This document shows, in pieces, positions 22,805 through 31,076 of a DNA stretch of 64,000 bases. Each line of letters starts with the position of its first letter. Position 1 is the stretch's first letter. Under the pieces are notes generated by a model that was given only the letters and a program-made list of their open reading frames with translations, was not told the origin of the DNA and ran no database searches. The DNA lies in the NCBI RefSeq assembly GCF_017309385.1, contig NZ_JAFJMJ010000004.1, forward strand, positions 62,001 to 126,000. The letters run 5' to 3'. The position numbers were made by a program, and so were the translations under genes. This stretch comes from Amycolatopsis sp. 195334CR (GTDB lineage: Bacteria; Actinomycetota; Actinomycetes; Mycobacteriales; Pseudonocardiaceae).

Positions 22805-23425
22805 GTGTTCACCGATCGCCGGGACGCCGGACGGCAACTGGCCGCACGGCTGACCGGTCCCTGGCAGGAGCCGCTGGTGCTGGGCCTGGCGCGCGGCGGC
22901 GTACCGGTGGCGGCGGTGGTCGCCGCCGGGCTCGACGCCCCGCTGGAGGTGGCGGTGGCACGCAAGATCGGCGCGCCCGGCCAGCCGGAGTGGGGGATCG
23001 GCGCGGTGACCGCCGAGGGGCCGCCGATCTACGACGCCGCCAGCACGTCACGCCTGGGCCTGACCGCCCAGCAGTTGGCGGAGCTGTGCGAACCGGAACG
23101 CACCGAAGCCGCCCGGCGGGTGGAGTTGTACGAAGACGGCCGGACACCCGCCTCCCGCGTGGGCCGGGACGTGATCGTGGTGGACGATGGCCTGGCCACC
23201 GGCGTCACCGCGATCGCCGCGCTGCGGGCCGCTCGCGCGGAAGCCCCGCGCTCCCTCACGTTCGCGGCTCCCGTGGGCGCCCCGGAAGCCGTCGAACGGG
23301 TGCGGCGGGAAGCCGATGAGGTGGTCTGCGTGGAGGCCCCGCGCGACTTCACCGCCGTCGGCCGCTGGTACGAGGACTTCGACCAAACCAGCGACACCGA
23401 GGTCATCCGGTTGCTGAAGTCCTGA
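22805..23425 (+). CDS. phosphoribosyltransferase-family protein
   Basis: 206 residues from GTG at 22805 with GAGGAGGT 4 nt upstream. Type I PRTase fold with the PRPP loop VIVVDDGLATGVTAIAALRA near residue 122 and an N-terminal LVLGLARGGVPVAAVVA segment. The family includes stand-alone bacterial PRTases found fused to or near dienelactone-hydrolase-like proteins; the acceptor base is unknown. It is probably co-transcribed with the Ppx-like gene under SigB-type control. Confidence 0.8.
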   Translation: MFTDRRDAGRQLAARLTGPWQEPLVLGLARGGVPVAAVVAAGLDAPLEVAVARKIGAPGQPEWGIGAVTAEGPPIYDAASTSRLGLTAQQLAELCEPERTEAARRVELYEDGRTPASRVGRDVIVVDDGLATGVTAIAALRAARAEAPRSLTFAAPVGAPEAVERVRREADEVVCVEAPRDFTAVGRWYEDFDQTSDTEVIRLLKS

Positions 23426-23445
23426 CGCCACACGCCGCCCCGTCC

Positions 23446-23919
23446 TCAATTCAGGATCACGATCGACACGGTCAGCGCCGACGCGTAAAGAATCCACACC
23501 AGATACGGCACCTGCAACCACGCCGCCAGCCGAGACCGTCGCCAGAACAGGATGATCGAAGCGACCACCGCCACGTCCAGCAGCACGATGTCCACCAGCG
23601 CCAGCTCATACGCCCCAGCCGCGAAGAACAACGGCGTCCAGGCGAGGTTGAGCACCAATCCGACCCCGTAAACCCCGAGCCCGCGCCGATCGCCGCCCGC
23701 GCGCCAGTACAGCCATCCCGAAACCGCGATCATCGCGTACAGCACCGTCCAAACCGGACCGAACAGCCACGGCGGCGGCGCCCAGCCCGGCAACTCCAGC
23801 GACTCGTACACCGAACGCGCGTTCATCGAGGACAGCGCCCCCGCCACGGCCACCACCGCCACGGCCGCGACGAAGCCGGCGAGGGCGAGCGGGGCGCGAG
23901 GGCTCGCGGTGGTCGTCAT
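23446..23919 (-). CDS. TspO/MBR-family membrane protein
   Basis: 157 residues from ATG at 23919. Five transmembrane helices and the family signature LPGWAPPPWLFGPVWTVLYAMIAVSG, with LNLAWTPLFFAAGAYELALVDI in helix 3-4. TspO binds porphyrins and tetrapyrroles or cholesterol-like ligands and is tied to oxidative stress. It is divergent, with a 30-bp gap, from the SRPBCC gene. Confidence 0.85.
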   Translation of the reverse strand: MTTTASPRAPLALAGFVAAVAVVAVAGALSSMNARSVYESLELPGWAPPPWLFGPVWTVLYAMIAVSGWLYWRAGGDRRGLGVYGVGLVLNLAWTPLFFAAGAYELALVDIVLLDVAVVASIILFWRRSRLAAWLQVPYLVWILYASALTVSIVILN

Positions 23920-23949
23920 CGAAGCACTCCCGGGTGAGAAGATGAATAC

Positions 23950-24453
23950 GTGCGCAACGCGGAAACCTCCTGCGATCTGGTCATCGACGCCGAACCCCAC
24001 CGGGTGTGGCGGCAGGTCGCGGACATCACCGCGCCCGCCCGCTTCAGCCCCGAACTCCAGCGCGTGCGCTGGCTCGACGCCACCACCCCGGCCCCCGGTG
24101 CGCGGTTCGAGGGGTACAACGAGAACAAGGTGCTCGGCACCTGGCGCACCATCGCCACCATCGTCGAGTGCGACGAGCCACGCGCCTTCGCCTGGACCGT
24201 CGCCGATCCCGACGGCCGGTTCGGCGAGGTCACCGGCGACCCCATGGCAACCTGGCGCTTCGACCTCGAAGACACCGGCAACGGCGTGCGGCTGATCCAC
24301 TCGGTGCGGATCGGACCCGCGCGCTCCGGCCTCAGCCTGGCCATCGACCGGTTCCCGGACCAGGCGGACGCCTTCCTCCGCCACCGCCTCGCCGACCTGC
24401 GCACCGGCATGCTCGAAACCCTGCGCGGCATCAAAACCCTCGCGGAGCGCTGA
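23950..24453 (+). CDS. SRPBCC-family protein
   Basis: 167 residues from GTG at 23950. START-like fold (SCDLVIDAEPHRVWRQVADITAPARFSPELQRVRWLD at the N-terminus, given as family pattern: VIDAEPHRVWRQVADI). It presumably binds a hydrophobic ligand; no catalytic assignment. Its 3' end overlaps the molybdenum-hydroxylase large-subunit gene by 23 bp in convergent orientation. Confidence 0.75.
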   Translation: MRNAETSCDLVIDAEPHRVWRQVADITAPARFSPELQRVRWLDATTPAPGARFEGYNENKVLGTWRTIATIVECDEPRAFAWTVADPDGRFGEVTGDPMATWRFDLEDTGNGVRLIHSVRIGPARSGLSLAIDRFPDQADAFLRHRLADLRTGMLETLRGIKTLAER

Positions 24454-26470
24454 CCAGCAGCTTGTCCAGGGTGACCGGCAGGTCCCGCACCCGCACCCCG
24501 GTCGCCCGGTGCACCGCGTTCACCACGGCCGCCGCCGCGCCCACGATGCCGATCTCCCCGACTCCCTTGGCGCCCATGGCGTTCACGTGCGGGTCGTGCT
24601 CGTCGAGCCACTCCGCGGTGATCTGCCCGGCGTCGGCGTTGGCCGCCACGTGGTACTCGGCGAGGTCGTGGTTGACCACGTGCCCGAACCGCGGATCGAG
24701 CACGCTCTGCTCGTGCAGCGCCATCGACAACCCCATGGTCATGCCGCCGACCAGCTGGGACCGCGTGGTGCGCGGGTTGATCACCCGGCCGACCGCGAAC
24801 ACCCCGTGCATCCGGGGCACCCGCACCTCACCGGTGTCGGCGTGCACCCGCGCCTCGACGAACTGCGCGCCGAACGCGGACATCGCGAAGTGCTCCTCCT
24901 CGGGGTTCTCGCTCACCGACCCCTCGGCCTCGTCGCCGTCGGCCGGATCGGTGCCGAACTTCTCCCGGAACACCGCCGCCGCGTCGAGCACCGCCGAACC
25001 CCAGGTGATCATCCCCGAGGAACCACCGGCCACCGACGCGTGCGGGTAGTCGGTGTCGCCGATGCGCACCTCGACCTCGTCCACCGGCACGCCGAGCGCG
25101 TCCGCGGCGATCTGCGGCAGCGTGGTCCAGGTACCGGTACCGAGATCGGCCGCGCCGATGTCGACGGTGTAGCGGCCGCCGGCGAACCGGATCACCGCGG
25201 TCGACTCCGGCATCCGGTTCACCGGGTACACCGACGCCGCCACGCCGCAGCCGACCAGCCAGCGGCCGTCACGCCGGGGACCGCGGTCCGCCCAGCCGAA
25301 CCGCTCGGCGCCGGTGCGCAGGCACTCGGCCAGGTTCCGGCTGGAGAACGGCTTGCCGGACTCCGGGTCCTCGGCCGGATCGTTGACCAGGCGCAGCTCG
25401 ATCGGATCCATGCCCAGCCGATCGGCCAGTTCGTCCATCGCCACCTCGGGACCGAACATGCCCGGGCACTCACCCGGCGCCCGCATCCACGAGGTCACCG
25501 GCACGTCGAGCGCGGCCAGCCGGTGCGCGATCCGCCGGTTCGGCGCCGCGTACATGGTCCGGGACGGTTTCCCGCTCTCCTCGGCGAACTCCTTGACCTT
25601 CGAGGTCTGCTCGGCCACGTCGAACGCGATCGCGGACAGCCGCCCGTCCCGGCCGGCGGCCAGCCGGGTGCGCTGGATGGTCGGGGTGCGGTACCCGGTC
25701 AGCGAGAACATCTGCTGCCGTGTCACCGCGAGCTTGACCGGCCTGCCCGGCAGCGCCCTGGCGGCCATCGCGGCCAGCACCACGTTGGCGTGCGGCATGC
25801 CCTTCGACCCGAACCCACCGCCGACGTACGGGCAGACCACCCGGATCCGCGAGGTGTCGAGCCCGAAGACCTCGGCCACCGAGGACCGCGTCGGGTGCAC
25901 GCCCTGCGTGGATTCCCACAGCGTCAGCGTGCCGTCCTGCCACAGCGCGGTCGTGGCGTGCGGTTCCATCGGGTTGTTGTGGTACATCGCGGTCGTGTAC
26001 GTCTGGTCGACCACGAACTCCGCTTCCGCGAAGGCCGATTCCACATCACCGGTGGTGTCGGCGTCGTACGAACCGTCGGCCGTCAGCTCCGTCTCGTGGT
26101 CCTCTTCGGCATAGGAGACCTCGACCAGATCCGCCGCCTGCCGCGCGATTTCCGAGGTTTCCGCGACCACGCAGCCGATCAGCTGGCCCCGGAACGCGAC
26201 CTCGGCCGACTGCAGCACGGCCAGTTCACCGTCCTCTGTGGACGCAAGCCGCTCGGCATTGGCCTCGGTGAGCACGGTGAGCACACCGGGCAGCGCCGCG
26301 GCCGCGGTGGTGTCCAGGCGCGTCACGCGCCCGCGGGCGATGGTGGCCTGGACGGGGTGGCAGTAGGCGGGGTGCTCGACCGCGGTCTCGTAGGCGTAGG
26401 TGGCGGTTCCGGTGACCTTCGCGGGCCCGTCGCGGCGGGCCAGGTCCAGTCCGATCGAGCGCGGGGTCAC
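24431..26470 (-). CDS. xanthine-dehydrogenase-family molybdopterin-binding subunit
   Basis: 679 residues from GTG at 26470, which overlaps the stop of the FAD-subunit gene (GTGA). Motifs of the aldehyde/xanthine dehydrogenase large subunit are present: an N-terminal a/b hammerhead, CPYVGGGFGSKGMPHANVVLAA (molybdopterin-binding glycine loop), RAPGECPGMFGPEVAMDELA, and the C-terminal GAKGVGEIGIVGAAAAVVNAV with the catalytic Glu (motifs split here for length). It forms a heterotrimer with the two upstream products and hydroxylates an aldehyde or heterocycle. Sequence alone does not fix the substrate. Confidence 0.9.
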   Translation of the reverse strand: MTPRSIGLDLARRDGPAKVTGTATYAYETAVEHPAYCHPVQATIARGRVTRLDTTAAAALPGVLTVLTEANAERLASTEDGELAVLQSAEVAFRGQLIGCVVAETSEIARQAADLVEVSYAEEDHETELTADGSYDADTTGDVESAFAEAEFVVDQTYTTAMYHNNPMEPHATTALWQDGTLTLWESTQGVHPTRSSVAEVFGLDTSRIRVVCPYVGGGFGSKGMPHANVVLAAMAARALPGRPVKLAVTRQQMFSLTGYRTPTIQRTRLAAGRDGRLSAIAFDVAEQTSKVKEFAEESGKPSRTMYAAPNRRIAHRLAALDVPVTSWMRAPGECPGMFGPEVAMDELADRLGMDPIELRLVNDPAEDPESGKPFSSRNLAECLRTGAERFGWADRGPRRDGRWLVGCGVAASVYPVNRMPESTAVIRFAGGRYTVDIGAADLGTGTWTTLPQIAADALGVPVDEVEVRIGDTDYPHASVAGGSSGMITWGSAVLDAAAVFREKFGTDPADGDEAEGSVSENPEEEHFAMSAFGAQFVEARVHADTGEVRVPRMHGVFAVGRVINPRTTRSQLVGGMTMGLSMALHEQSVLDPRFGHVVNHDLAEYHVAANADAGQITAEWLDEHDPHVNAMGAKGVGEIGIVGAAAAVVNAVHRATGVRVRDLPVTLDKLLVSAPRGF

Positions 26471-27465
26471 TTCGCCTCCCGGGTGAGGTCGCGCAGCGTG
26501 GCGGCCAAGGTGTTGGCCAGCAACGGGATCTTGAACCCGTTCCCGCCGTCGATCCCGTCGACCGCGACGGCACCGGCGAGTTCCGCTTCGGCGGCTTCGC
26601 GATAGGTGGCTTCGGTGGCCGGGGCGTCCAGCAGCACTTCCTCGGCCCGGCTCGCGCGCCACGGCTTGTGCGCCACCCCGCCGAACGCGATCCGGGAATC
26701 ACGCACGATCCCGCTCTCCACCCGCAGCGCGGCCGCCACGGAAACCAGCGCGAACGCGTACGACGCGCGGTCGCGGACCTTGCGGTACGCCGAATTCCGC
26801 GCGATCGGCACCTCCGGCAGATCGATCGCGGTGATCAGTTCACCGTGCTCGAGCACGGTGTCCCGATCGGGCCGGTCGCCGGGCAACCGGTGCAGGTCCC
26901 CGAAACCGAGGGTGCGTTCGCCGTCCGGCCCGAGCACCTGGACCTCCGCGTCGAGCGCGGTGAGCGCGACCGCGAGATCGGACGGGTGCGTGGCGATGCA
27001 CTCCGGCGAGGCGCCGAGCACGGCGTGGTGCCGGGTGTACCCGCCGATCGCCGAGCAACCGCTGCCGGGCGACCGCTTGTTGCACGGCGTGGTGACGTCC
27101 TGGAAGTACACGCAGCGCGTGCGCTGCAAGGGGTTCCCGCCGGTGGTGGCCATGTTCCGCAGTTGCCCGGACGCACCGGCGAGCAGCGCCTGCGCGAGCA
27201 CCGGGTACCGCTCGCGGACCCGGCGGTCGGCGGCCAGGTCGCTGTTGCGCACGGCCGCGCCGATCCGGAGACCCCCGTTGTGGTCGGTGATTTCCGCGGA
27301 CGTCAGCGAAGTCACGTCGACCACCAGGCCCGGCGTGCGCACGCCCAGCTTCAGGTGGTCGACCAGGTTGGTGCCGCCGCCGAGGAAGACCGCGGACGGA
27401 TCGGCGGCCACCGTCCGCACGGCCGTGGCGGCGTCGCCGGGACGGCGGTAGTCGAAGGGTTCCAT
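26467..27465 (-). CDS. xanthine-dehydrogenase-family FAD-binding subunit
   Basis: 332 residues from ATG at 27465. The FAD-binding PCMH fold shows AVFLGGGTNLVDHLKLGV (residues 32-49) and LRNMATTGGNPLQRTRCVYF near 105. The cysteines in CVYFQDVTTPCNKRSPGSGCSA match the subgroup that carries an additional [4Fe-4S] cluster (as in 4-hydroxybenzoyl-CoA reductase and PaoB-type aldehyde oxidoreductases). Middle gene of the 2Fe-2S / FAD / Mo operon; 2 bp separate it from the previous gene. Confidence 0.9.
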   Translation of the reverse strand: MEPFDYRRPGDAATAVRTVAADPSAVFLGGGTNLVDHLKLGVRTPGLVVDVTSLTSAEITDHNGGLRIGAAVRNSDLAADRRVRERYPVLAQALLAGASGQLRNMATTGGNPLQRTRCVYFQDVTTPCNKRSPGSGCSAIGGYTRHHAVLGASPECIATHPSDLAVALTALDAEVQVLGPDGERTLGFGDLHRLPGDRPDRDTVLEHGELITAIDLPEVPIARNSAYRKVRDRASYAFALVSVAAALRVESGIVRDSRIAFGGVAHKPWRASRAEEVLLDAPATEATYREAAEAELAGAVAVDGIDGGNGFKIPLLANTLAATLRDLTREAK

Positions 27466-27467
27466 GC

Positions 27468-27971
27468 CTATCCGGCCGCCTCCTCGATCGCGGCGACGAT
27501 CCCCGGGTACGCACCGCAGCGGCACAGGTTGCCGCTCATCCGCTCGGCGATCTCCGCGCGGCTCGGGGTGGGGGAGGAGGCCACGTCGGTGGTCGCGTGG
27601 CTCGGCCAGCCCCGGTCGAGTTCGTCGAGCACCCCGACGGCCGAGCAGACCTGGCCCGGGGTGCAGTACCCGCACTGGAACGCGTCGTGCTCGATGAACG
27701 CCTTCTGCACCGGGTGGAGTTCACCGGCCGGGGCCAGCCCCTTCGCCGTGGTGATCTCGGTGCCTTCGGCGGCGACGGCCAGCGTCAGGCAGCTCAGCAC
27801 CCGGCGGCCGTCGGCGAGCACCGTGCACGCGCCGCACTGGCCGTGGTCGCAGCCCTTCTTCGGGCTCGGGTTGCCGAGGCGCTCGCGCAGCGCGTCGAGC
27901 AGCGTGGTGCGCGGGTCGGCGGGCAGCCGGTGGTCCTGCCCGTCGACCCGCAGCGTGATCTCGGCCGCCAT
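27468..27971 (-). CDS. xanthine-dehydrogenase-family (2Fe-2S) small subunit
   Basis: 167 residues from ATG at 27971, overlapping the PfpI stop as TGATG. Two [2Fe-2S] sites: the plant-ferredoxin-type GCDHGQCGACTVLADG...LSC and the helical-type CGYCTPGQ...GNLCRCGAYP. It transfers electrons from the molybdenum subunit to FAD. No Tat signal is visible, so unlike PaoA it should be cytosolic. Confidence 0.92.
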   Translation of the reverse strand: MAAEITLRVDGQDHRLPADPRTTLLDALRERLGNPSPKKGCDHGQCGACTVLADGRRVLSCLTLAVAAEGTEITTAKGLAPAGELHPVQKAFIEHDAFQCGYCTPGQVCSAVGVLDELDRGWPSHATTDVASSPTPSRAEIAERMSGNLCRCGAYPGIVAAIEEAAG

Positions 27972-28549
27972 CAGGCCGTGGCGCCTTCGTCGTGCACCGG
28001 GTGCTTGCCCTCGGCGAACTCCTCGACGATCTTCGCGCAGAACGCGGGCAGGTCGTCGGGGTTGCGGCTGGACACCAGCCCCCGGTCGGTGACCACTTCC
28101 TCATCGACCACGTTCGCCCCGGCGTTGCGCAGGTCGGTGCGGATGCTCGGGTACGAGGTGAGCGTGCGGCCCTTGGCCACCCCGGCCTCGATCAGCGTGA
28201 TCGGCCCGTGGCAGATCACCCCGACCGGCTTGCCTGCCGCGAAGAAGTCGCGGACGAAGCCGACCGCGGCCTCGTCCATCCGCAGCTTGTCCGGGTTGAT
28301 CGTGCCGCCGGGCAGGATCAGGGCGTCGAACTCGCCCGCCGAGGCGTCGGAGACCACCCGGTCCACCGGGAACCTGTCCGCCGGGTTGAGGTCGGAGTTC
28401 ATCGCCTGGATCTCGCCGGAGTCGAGGGAGAGCAGGGTCACCGTCGCGCCCTCGGCCTCGACCGCCTTGCGCGGTTCGACCAATTCGACCTGCTCGACCC
28501 CGTCGGCGGCGAGCATGGCGACGGCACGTCCGGTCAGTGTGGAGCCCAT
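27971..28549 (-). CDS. DJ-1/PfpI-family protein
   Basis: 192 residues from ATG at 28549, with AAAGGA upstream. DJ-1/PfpI fold: FDALILPGGTINPDKLR (near residue 75-91) and the nucleophile elbow VGVICHGPITL with Cys about 109 followed by His. The family covers glyoxalase/deglycase-like and protease-like stress proteins. First gene of the operon leading to the molybdenum hydroxylase, with a SigB-type element upstream. This suggests the hydroxylase removes reactive aldehydes made under stress. Confidence 0.88.
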   Translation of the reverse strand: MGSTLTGRAVAMLAADGVEQVELVEPRKAVEAEGATVTLLSLDSGEIQAMNSDLNPADRFPVDRVVSDASAGEFDALILPGGTINPDKLRMDEAAVGFVRDFFAAGKPVGVICHGPITLIEAGVAKGRTLTSYPSIRTDLRNAGANVVDEEVVTDRGLVSSRNPDDLPAFCAKIVEEFAEGKHPVHDEGATA

Positions 28550-28584
28550 TCGGGAGTCCTTTCGCGTGGTGATCTCCCGGGCGG

Positions 28585-28609
28585 TTACCACGGTGACCGG
28601 GCGGCAAAC
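28585..28609 (-). promoter_or_regulatory. SigB-type promoter of the pfpI-molybdenum hydroxylase operon
   Basis: Minus strand: GTTT (28609-28606), 15 bp, TGGTAA (28590-28585), one base from GGGTAA, about 35 nt before the start at 28549. Confidence 0.5.
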
Positions 28610-28638
28610 CTCGGCGGGCAACGGCTGCACCGACGACG

Positions 28639-28664
28639 GTTTCGGCTGGTGGCGGCGTGGGTAC
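28639..28664 (+). promoter_or_regulatory. SigB-type promoter of the 28701 gene
   Basis: GTTT (28639-28642), 16 bp, GGGTAC (28659-28664), 36 bp before the ATG. Confidence 0.6.
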
Positions 28665-28700
28665 CCACCGGCGACTCCCCCGCGAGTGAGGACCGAGCCG

Positions 28701-29084
28701 ATGGATACGACGCGCGGCGACAACCTGGGTGGCGGACTGGTCTCGCTGGCCACCCGAGCAGAAGAACTGACCCGTTGCCTCTACTACCGCACGGTGGACC
28801 CGCACGGCGGCTCCCCGGTCGGCGACGCCGAGGAGCTGAGCGTGCTGCTGGGGCACCTGCGCTCGCTCACCGACAACGTCGCCCGCACCCTGCCCGGCCT
28901 CGGCGGCTGGCTCGAAGAACGCCTGCTCGCCGGCGAACTCGGGAACGAGCGGGAGTTCGAAGCGCTCACCCAGTCGGTGGTCGAGGTCACCTCGGCACTG
29001 GCCTGCGCCCGGGAATCGGCCGCCCGCCTCGGCCGCCAGCTCGACATCGCCGAGAACGTCAGCCGCACGCTGTCCGCCTCCTGA
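28701..29084 (+). CDS. unknown helical protein, 127 residues
   Basis: ATG at 28701, preceded by GAGGACCGAG. Predicted almost entirely alpha-helical and soluble, with Leu/Ala/Glu-rich amphipathic stretches (VSLATRAEELTRCLYY, EFEALTQSVVEVTSALACARESAARLG). I do not recognise a family. It has a good SigB-type promoter and is divergent from the pfpI operon, so it is likely a small stress protein. Confidence 0.65.
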   Translation: MDTTRGDNLGGGLVSLATRAEELTRCLYYRTVDPHGGSPVGDAEELSVLLGHLRSLTDNVARTLPGLGGWLEERLLAGELGNEREFEALTQSVVEVTSALACARESAARLGRQLDIAENVSRTLSAS

Positions 29085-29099
29085 TCCGCCCGCGCCACC

Positions 29100-29133
29100 A
29101 GCCGGTCGTAACCCGTCCCGGGGACGACCGGCT
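29100..29133 (+). terminator. intrinsic terminator after the 28701 gene
   Basis: Arms 29100-29109 (AGCCGGTCGT) and 29124-29133 (ACGACCGGCT) are perfect and followed by TTT (29134-29136), a classical stem plus T run. Confidence 0.75.
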
Positions 29134-29264
29134 TTTCCTCACGCGCACGTCAGGCGGGTCGCGGCAGGATGGTCCCGACCACGTTTTCCGGGGTCCGGGA
29201 ACCAGCCGCGACCGGGAGACGACCAGAATGGCGGAACCAGATCGTCTCGGAAGGTGTCAGCCGG

Positions 29265-30017
29265 ATGTCGCGCAGTACTCGGAACAGCAATCCCGTCACG
29301 GCCAAGCGGGGGCTCTCCCCGAACGTCGTGGTCACCCTGGTGATCGTGGTGGTGGCCGCGCTCGTGCTCGGCGGGATCCTGTTGTTCAGCGGCGGTGACG
29401 ACGGCGAGGGCGGCGGCACCGACCAGCCCCGCGTCTCGGCCGAACTGCTGCGCAAACCGGACAGCCACACGCTGACCGAGGCCCCCGACGGCAAGGTCAC
29501 CCTGGTCGAGTTCCTCGACTACCAGTGCCCGGCCTGCGCGTCGTACTACAAGAACATCACCAGCAAGATCGAGCAGGACTACGCCGGGCGGATCACCTTC
29601 GTCACGCGGAACTTCCCGCTGGAGATGCACCCGCTCGCGGTGCCCGCCGCCCAGGCCGCCGAAGCCGCCGCGCTGCAGGGCAAGTACCAGGAGATGTACC
29701 ACGCGCTGTACGACAACTTCCAGCAGTGGGCGATCACCGCGGACGGCCAGAACGTCAACACCGACGAGGCCGCGGCCAAGAACCTGTTCCAGGGCTACGC
29801 CACCCAGCTCGGCCTGGACGTGGCGAAGTACCAGGCGGATCTGACCTCCCCGCCGGTGCAGGCGGCCATCGACCAGGGCCGTGCCGACGGCCAGCAGGCC
29901 GGGGTGACCAGCACGCCGACGCTGTTCGTGAACGGCATCAAGTTCGAGCCCAAGGGGGACACCTTCGGGGCGGTGGACAAGGAACTGCGCGACCTGCTCG
30001 ACAAGGAACTCGGCTGA
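29265..30017 (+). CDS. DsbA-like thioredoxin-fold thiol oxidoreductase, membrane anchored
   Basis: 250 residues from ATG at 29265 (GAAGGTG upstream). One N-terminal transmembrane helix (about residues 19-41) is followed by an extracytoplasmic thioredoxin domain with active site CPAC in DYQCPACASYY near residue 88 and the cis-Pro loop TSTPTLFVNG near 221. It introduces disulphides into exported proteins. It overlaps the VKOR gene by TGATG, and the pair forms the actinobacterial equivalent of DsbA/DsbB. The many exported, Cys-containing CBM2 enzymes in this window are plausible clients. Confidence 0.9.
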   Translation: MSRSTRNSNPVTAKRGLSPNVVVTLVIVVVAALVLGGILLFSGGDDGEGGGTDQPRVSAELLRKPDSHTLTEAPDGKVTLVEFLDYQCPACASYYKNITSKIEQDYAGRITFVTRNFPLEMHPLAVPAAQAAEAAALQGKYQEMYHALYDNFQQWAITADGQNVNTDEAAAKNLFQGYATQLGLDVAKYQADLTSPPVQAAIDQGRADGQQAGVTSTPTLFVNGIKFEPKGDTFGAVDKELRDLLDKELG

Positions 30018-30559
30018 TGGCGGACCGCCGCGGGCTGGCCTGGCTCTACACCGTCGGCGGCGGCATCGGGCTGCTCGCCGCCGCCGCGCTGATGCTGGAG
30101 AAGCTGGCCAAGCTCAAGGACCCGGACTACGTGCCGACCTGCTCGCTGAACCCGGTCGTCTCGTGCGGTTCAGTGATGGACAGCAGCCAGGCCGCGGCGT
30201 TCGGCTTCCCGAACCCGTTGCTGGGCATCGCCGCCTTCGCCGTGGTCACCACCACCGGCGTGGTGATGCTGGCCGGGTTCGAACCACCGCGCTGGTACCG
30301 GATCGGCATGCAGGCCGGGGCCACCTTCGGCGTGCTCTTCGTGCACTGGCTGGTCTTCGCCAGCCTGTACCAGATCCACGCGCTGTGCCCGTACTGCATG
30401 GTGGTGTGGGCGGTGACCATCCCGATCTTCTGGTATACCACGCTCGACACGGTGCGCAGCCCGCGGCTGTCCCGCTGGCACACCGCGGTGCTCGCCGCCT
30501 GGTACGCGCTGATCGCCGCGCTCATCCTCCAGGCGTTCTGGGACTACTGGACCTCCTAG
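30017..30559 (+). CDS. vitamin K epoxide reductase (VKOR)-family protein
   Basis: 180 residues, start ATG 30017 overlapping the previous stop. Four to five transmembrane helices. Loop cysteines are in CSLNPVVSCGSVM (near residues 41-49) and the CXXC active site ALCPYCMVVW near 130. VKOR reoxidises the DsbA-like partner and passes electrons to menaquinone. The tight coupling with the DsbA-like gene supports this pairing. Confidence 0.92.
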   Translation: MADRRGLAWLYTVGGGIGLLAAAALMLEKLAKLKDPDYVPTCSLNPVVSCGSVMDSSQAAAFGFPNPLLGIAAFAVVTTTGVVMLAGFEPPRWYRIGMQAGATFGVLFVHWLVFASLYQIHALCPYCMVVWAVTIPIFWYTTLDTVRSPRLSRWHTAVLAAWYALIAALILQAFWDYWTS

Positions 30560-31017
30560 CGGTCTCGCGCCAGCTTGGTGAGCATGCGGCCGAACAGTTC
30601 CCCGAGCTGGGCGGTCTCCTCGGCCGAGAGCGGGTCGAAGAAGTAGCGGCGCACGGTCGCCACGTGCTCCGGCGCGGCGGCCTCGATGGCTTCGCGGCCC
30701 GCCGCGGTGAGCCGGATCATCGAGCCGCGGGCGTCGTCCGGGCACTCCTCCCGGACGACCAGCCCGCGCTTGGTCATCCGGCTCACCTGGTGGGAGAGCC
30801 GGCTGCGCTCCCAGCCCGCCATCCGCGCCAGTTCCCGCGCGCGCAGCAGCCCGTCCGGCGCCTCGGACAGCGGCGCCAGCAGCGTGTAGTCCGCTGTGGA
30901 CAGTCCGGAATCCCGTTCCAGCTGGCGTTCCTGCGCGCCCTGCAACTCCCGCTGCAGGGCGAGGTAAGCCTGCCAGACGTGCTGCTCGTCCTCGGTCAGC
31001 CAGCGCGGTTCGGTCAT
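30556..31017 (-). CDS. MarR-family regulator
   Basis: 153 residues. Winged helix with LARMAGWERSRLSHQVSRMTKRGLVVREEC and the wing residues DARGSMIRLTAAGREAIE. It is divergent from the luciferase-like monooxygenase gene across a 59-bp gap and so probably controls it. The 3' end overlaps the VKOR gene by 4 bp. Confidence 0.88.
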   Translation of the reverse strand: MTEPRWLTEDEQHVWQAYLALQRELQGAQERQLERDSGLSTADYTLLAPLSEAPDGLLRARELARMAGWERSRLSHQVSRMTKRGLVVREECPDDARGSMIRLTAAGREAIEAAAPEHVATVRRYFFDPLSAEETAQLGELFGRMLTKLARDR

Positions 31018-31040
31018 CGGGTCACGCTAACACGGTTTTG

Positions 31041-31069
31041 TTGACGCATCATCATCTCCGGCGTACGTT
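31041..31069 (+). promoter_or_regulatory. housekeeping promoter of the LLM oxidoreductase gene
   Basis: TTGACG (31041-31046), 17 bp, TACGTT (31064-31069); the ATG at 31077 is where transcription should start, so the message is leaderless. AACA and TGTT half-repeats (around 31029-31042) overlap the -35 and may be part of the MarR site. Confidence 0.65.
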
Positions 31070-31076
31070 GGGCCGC

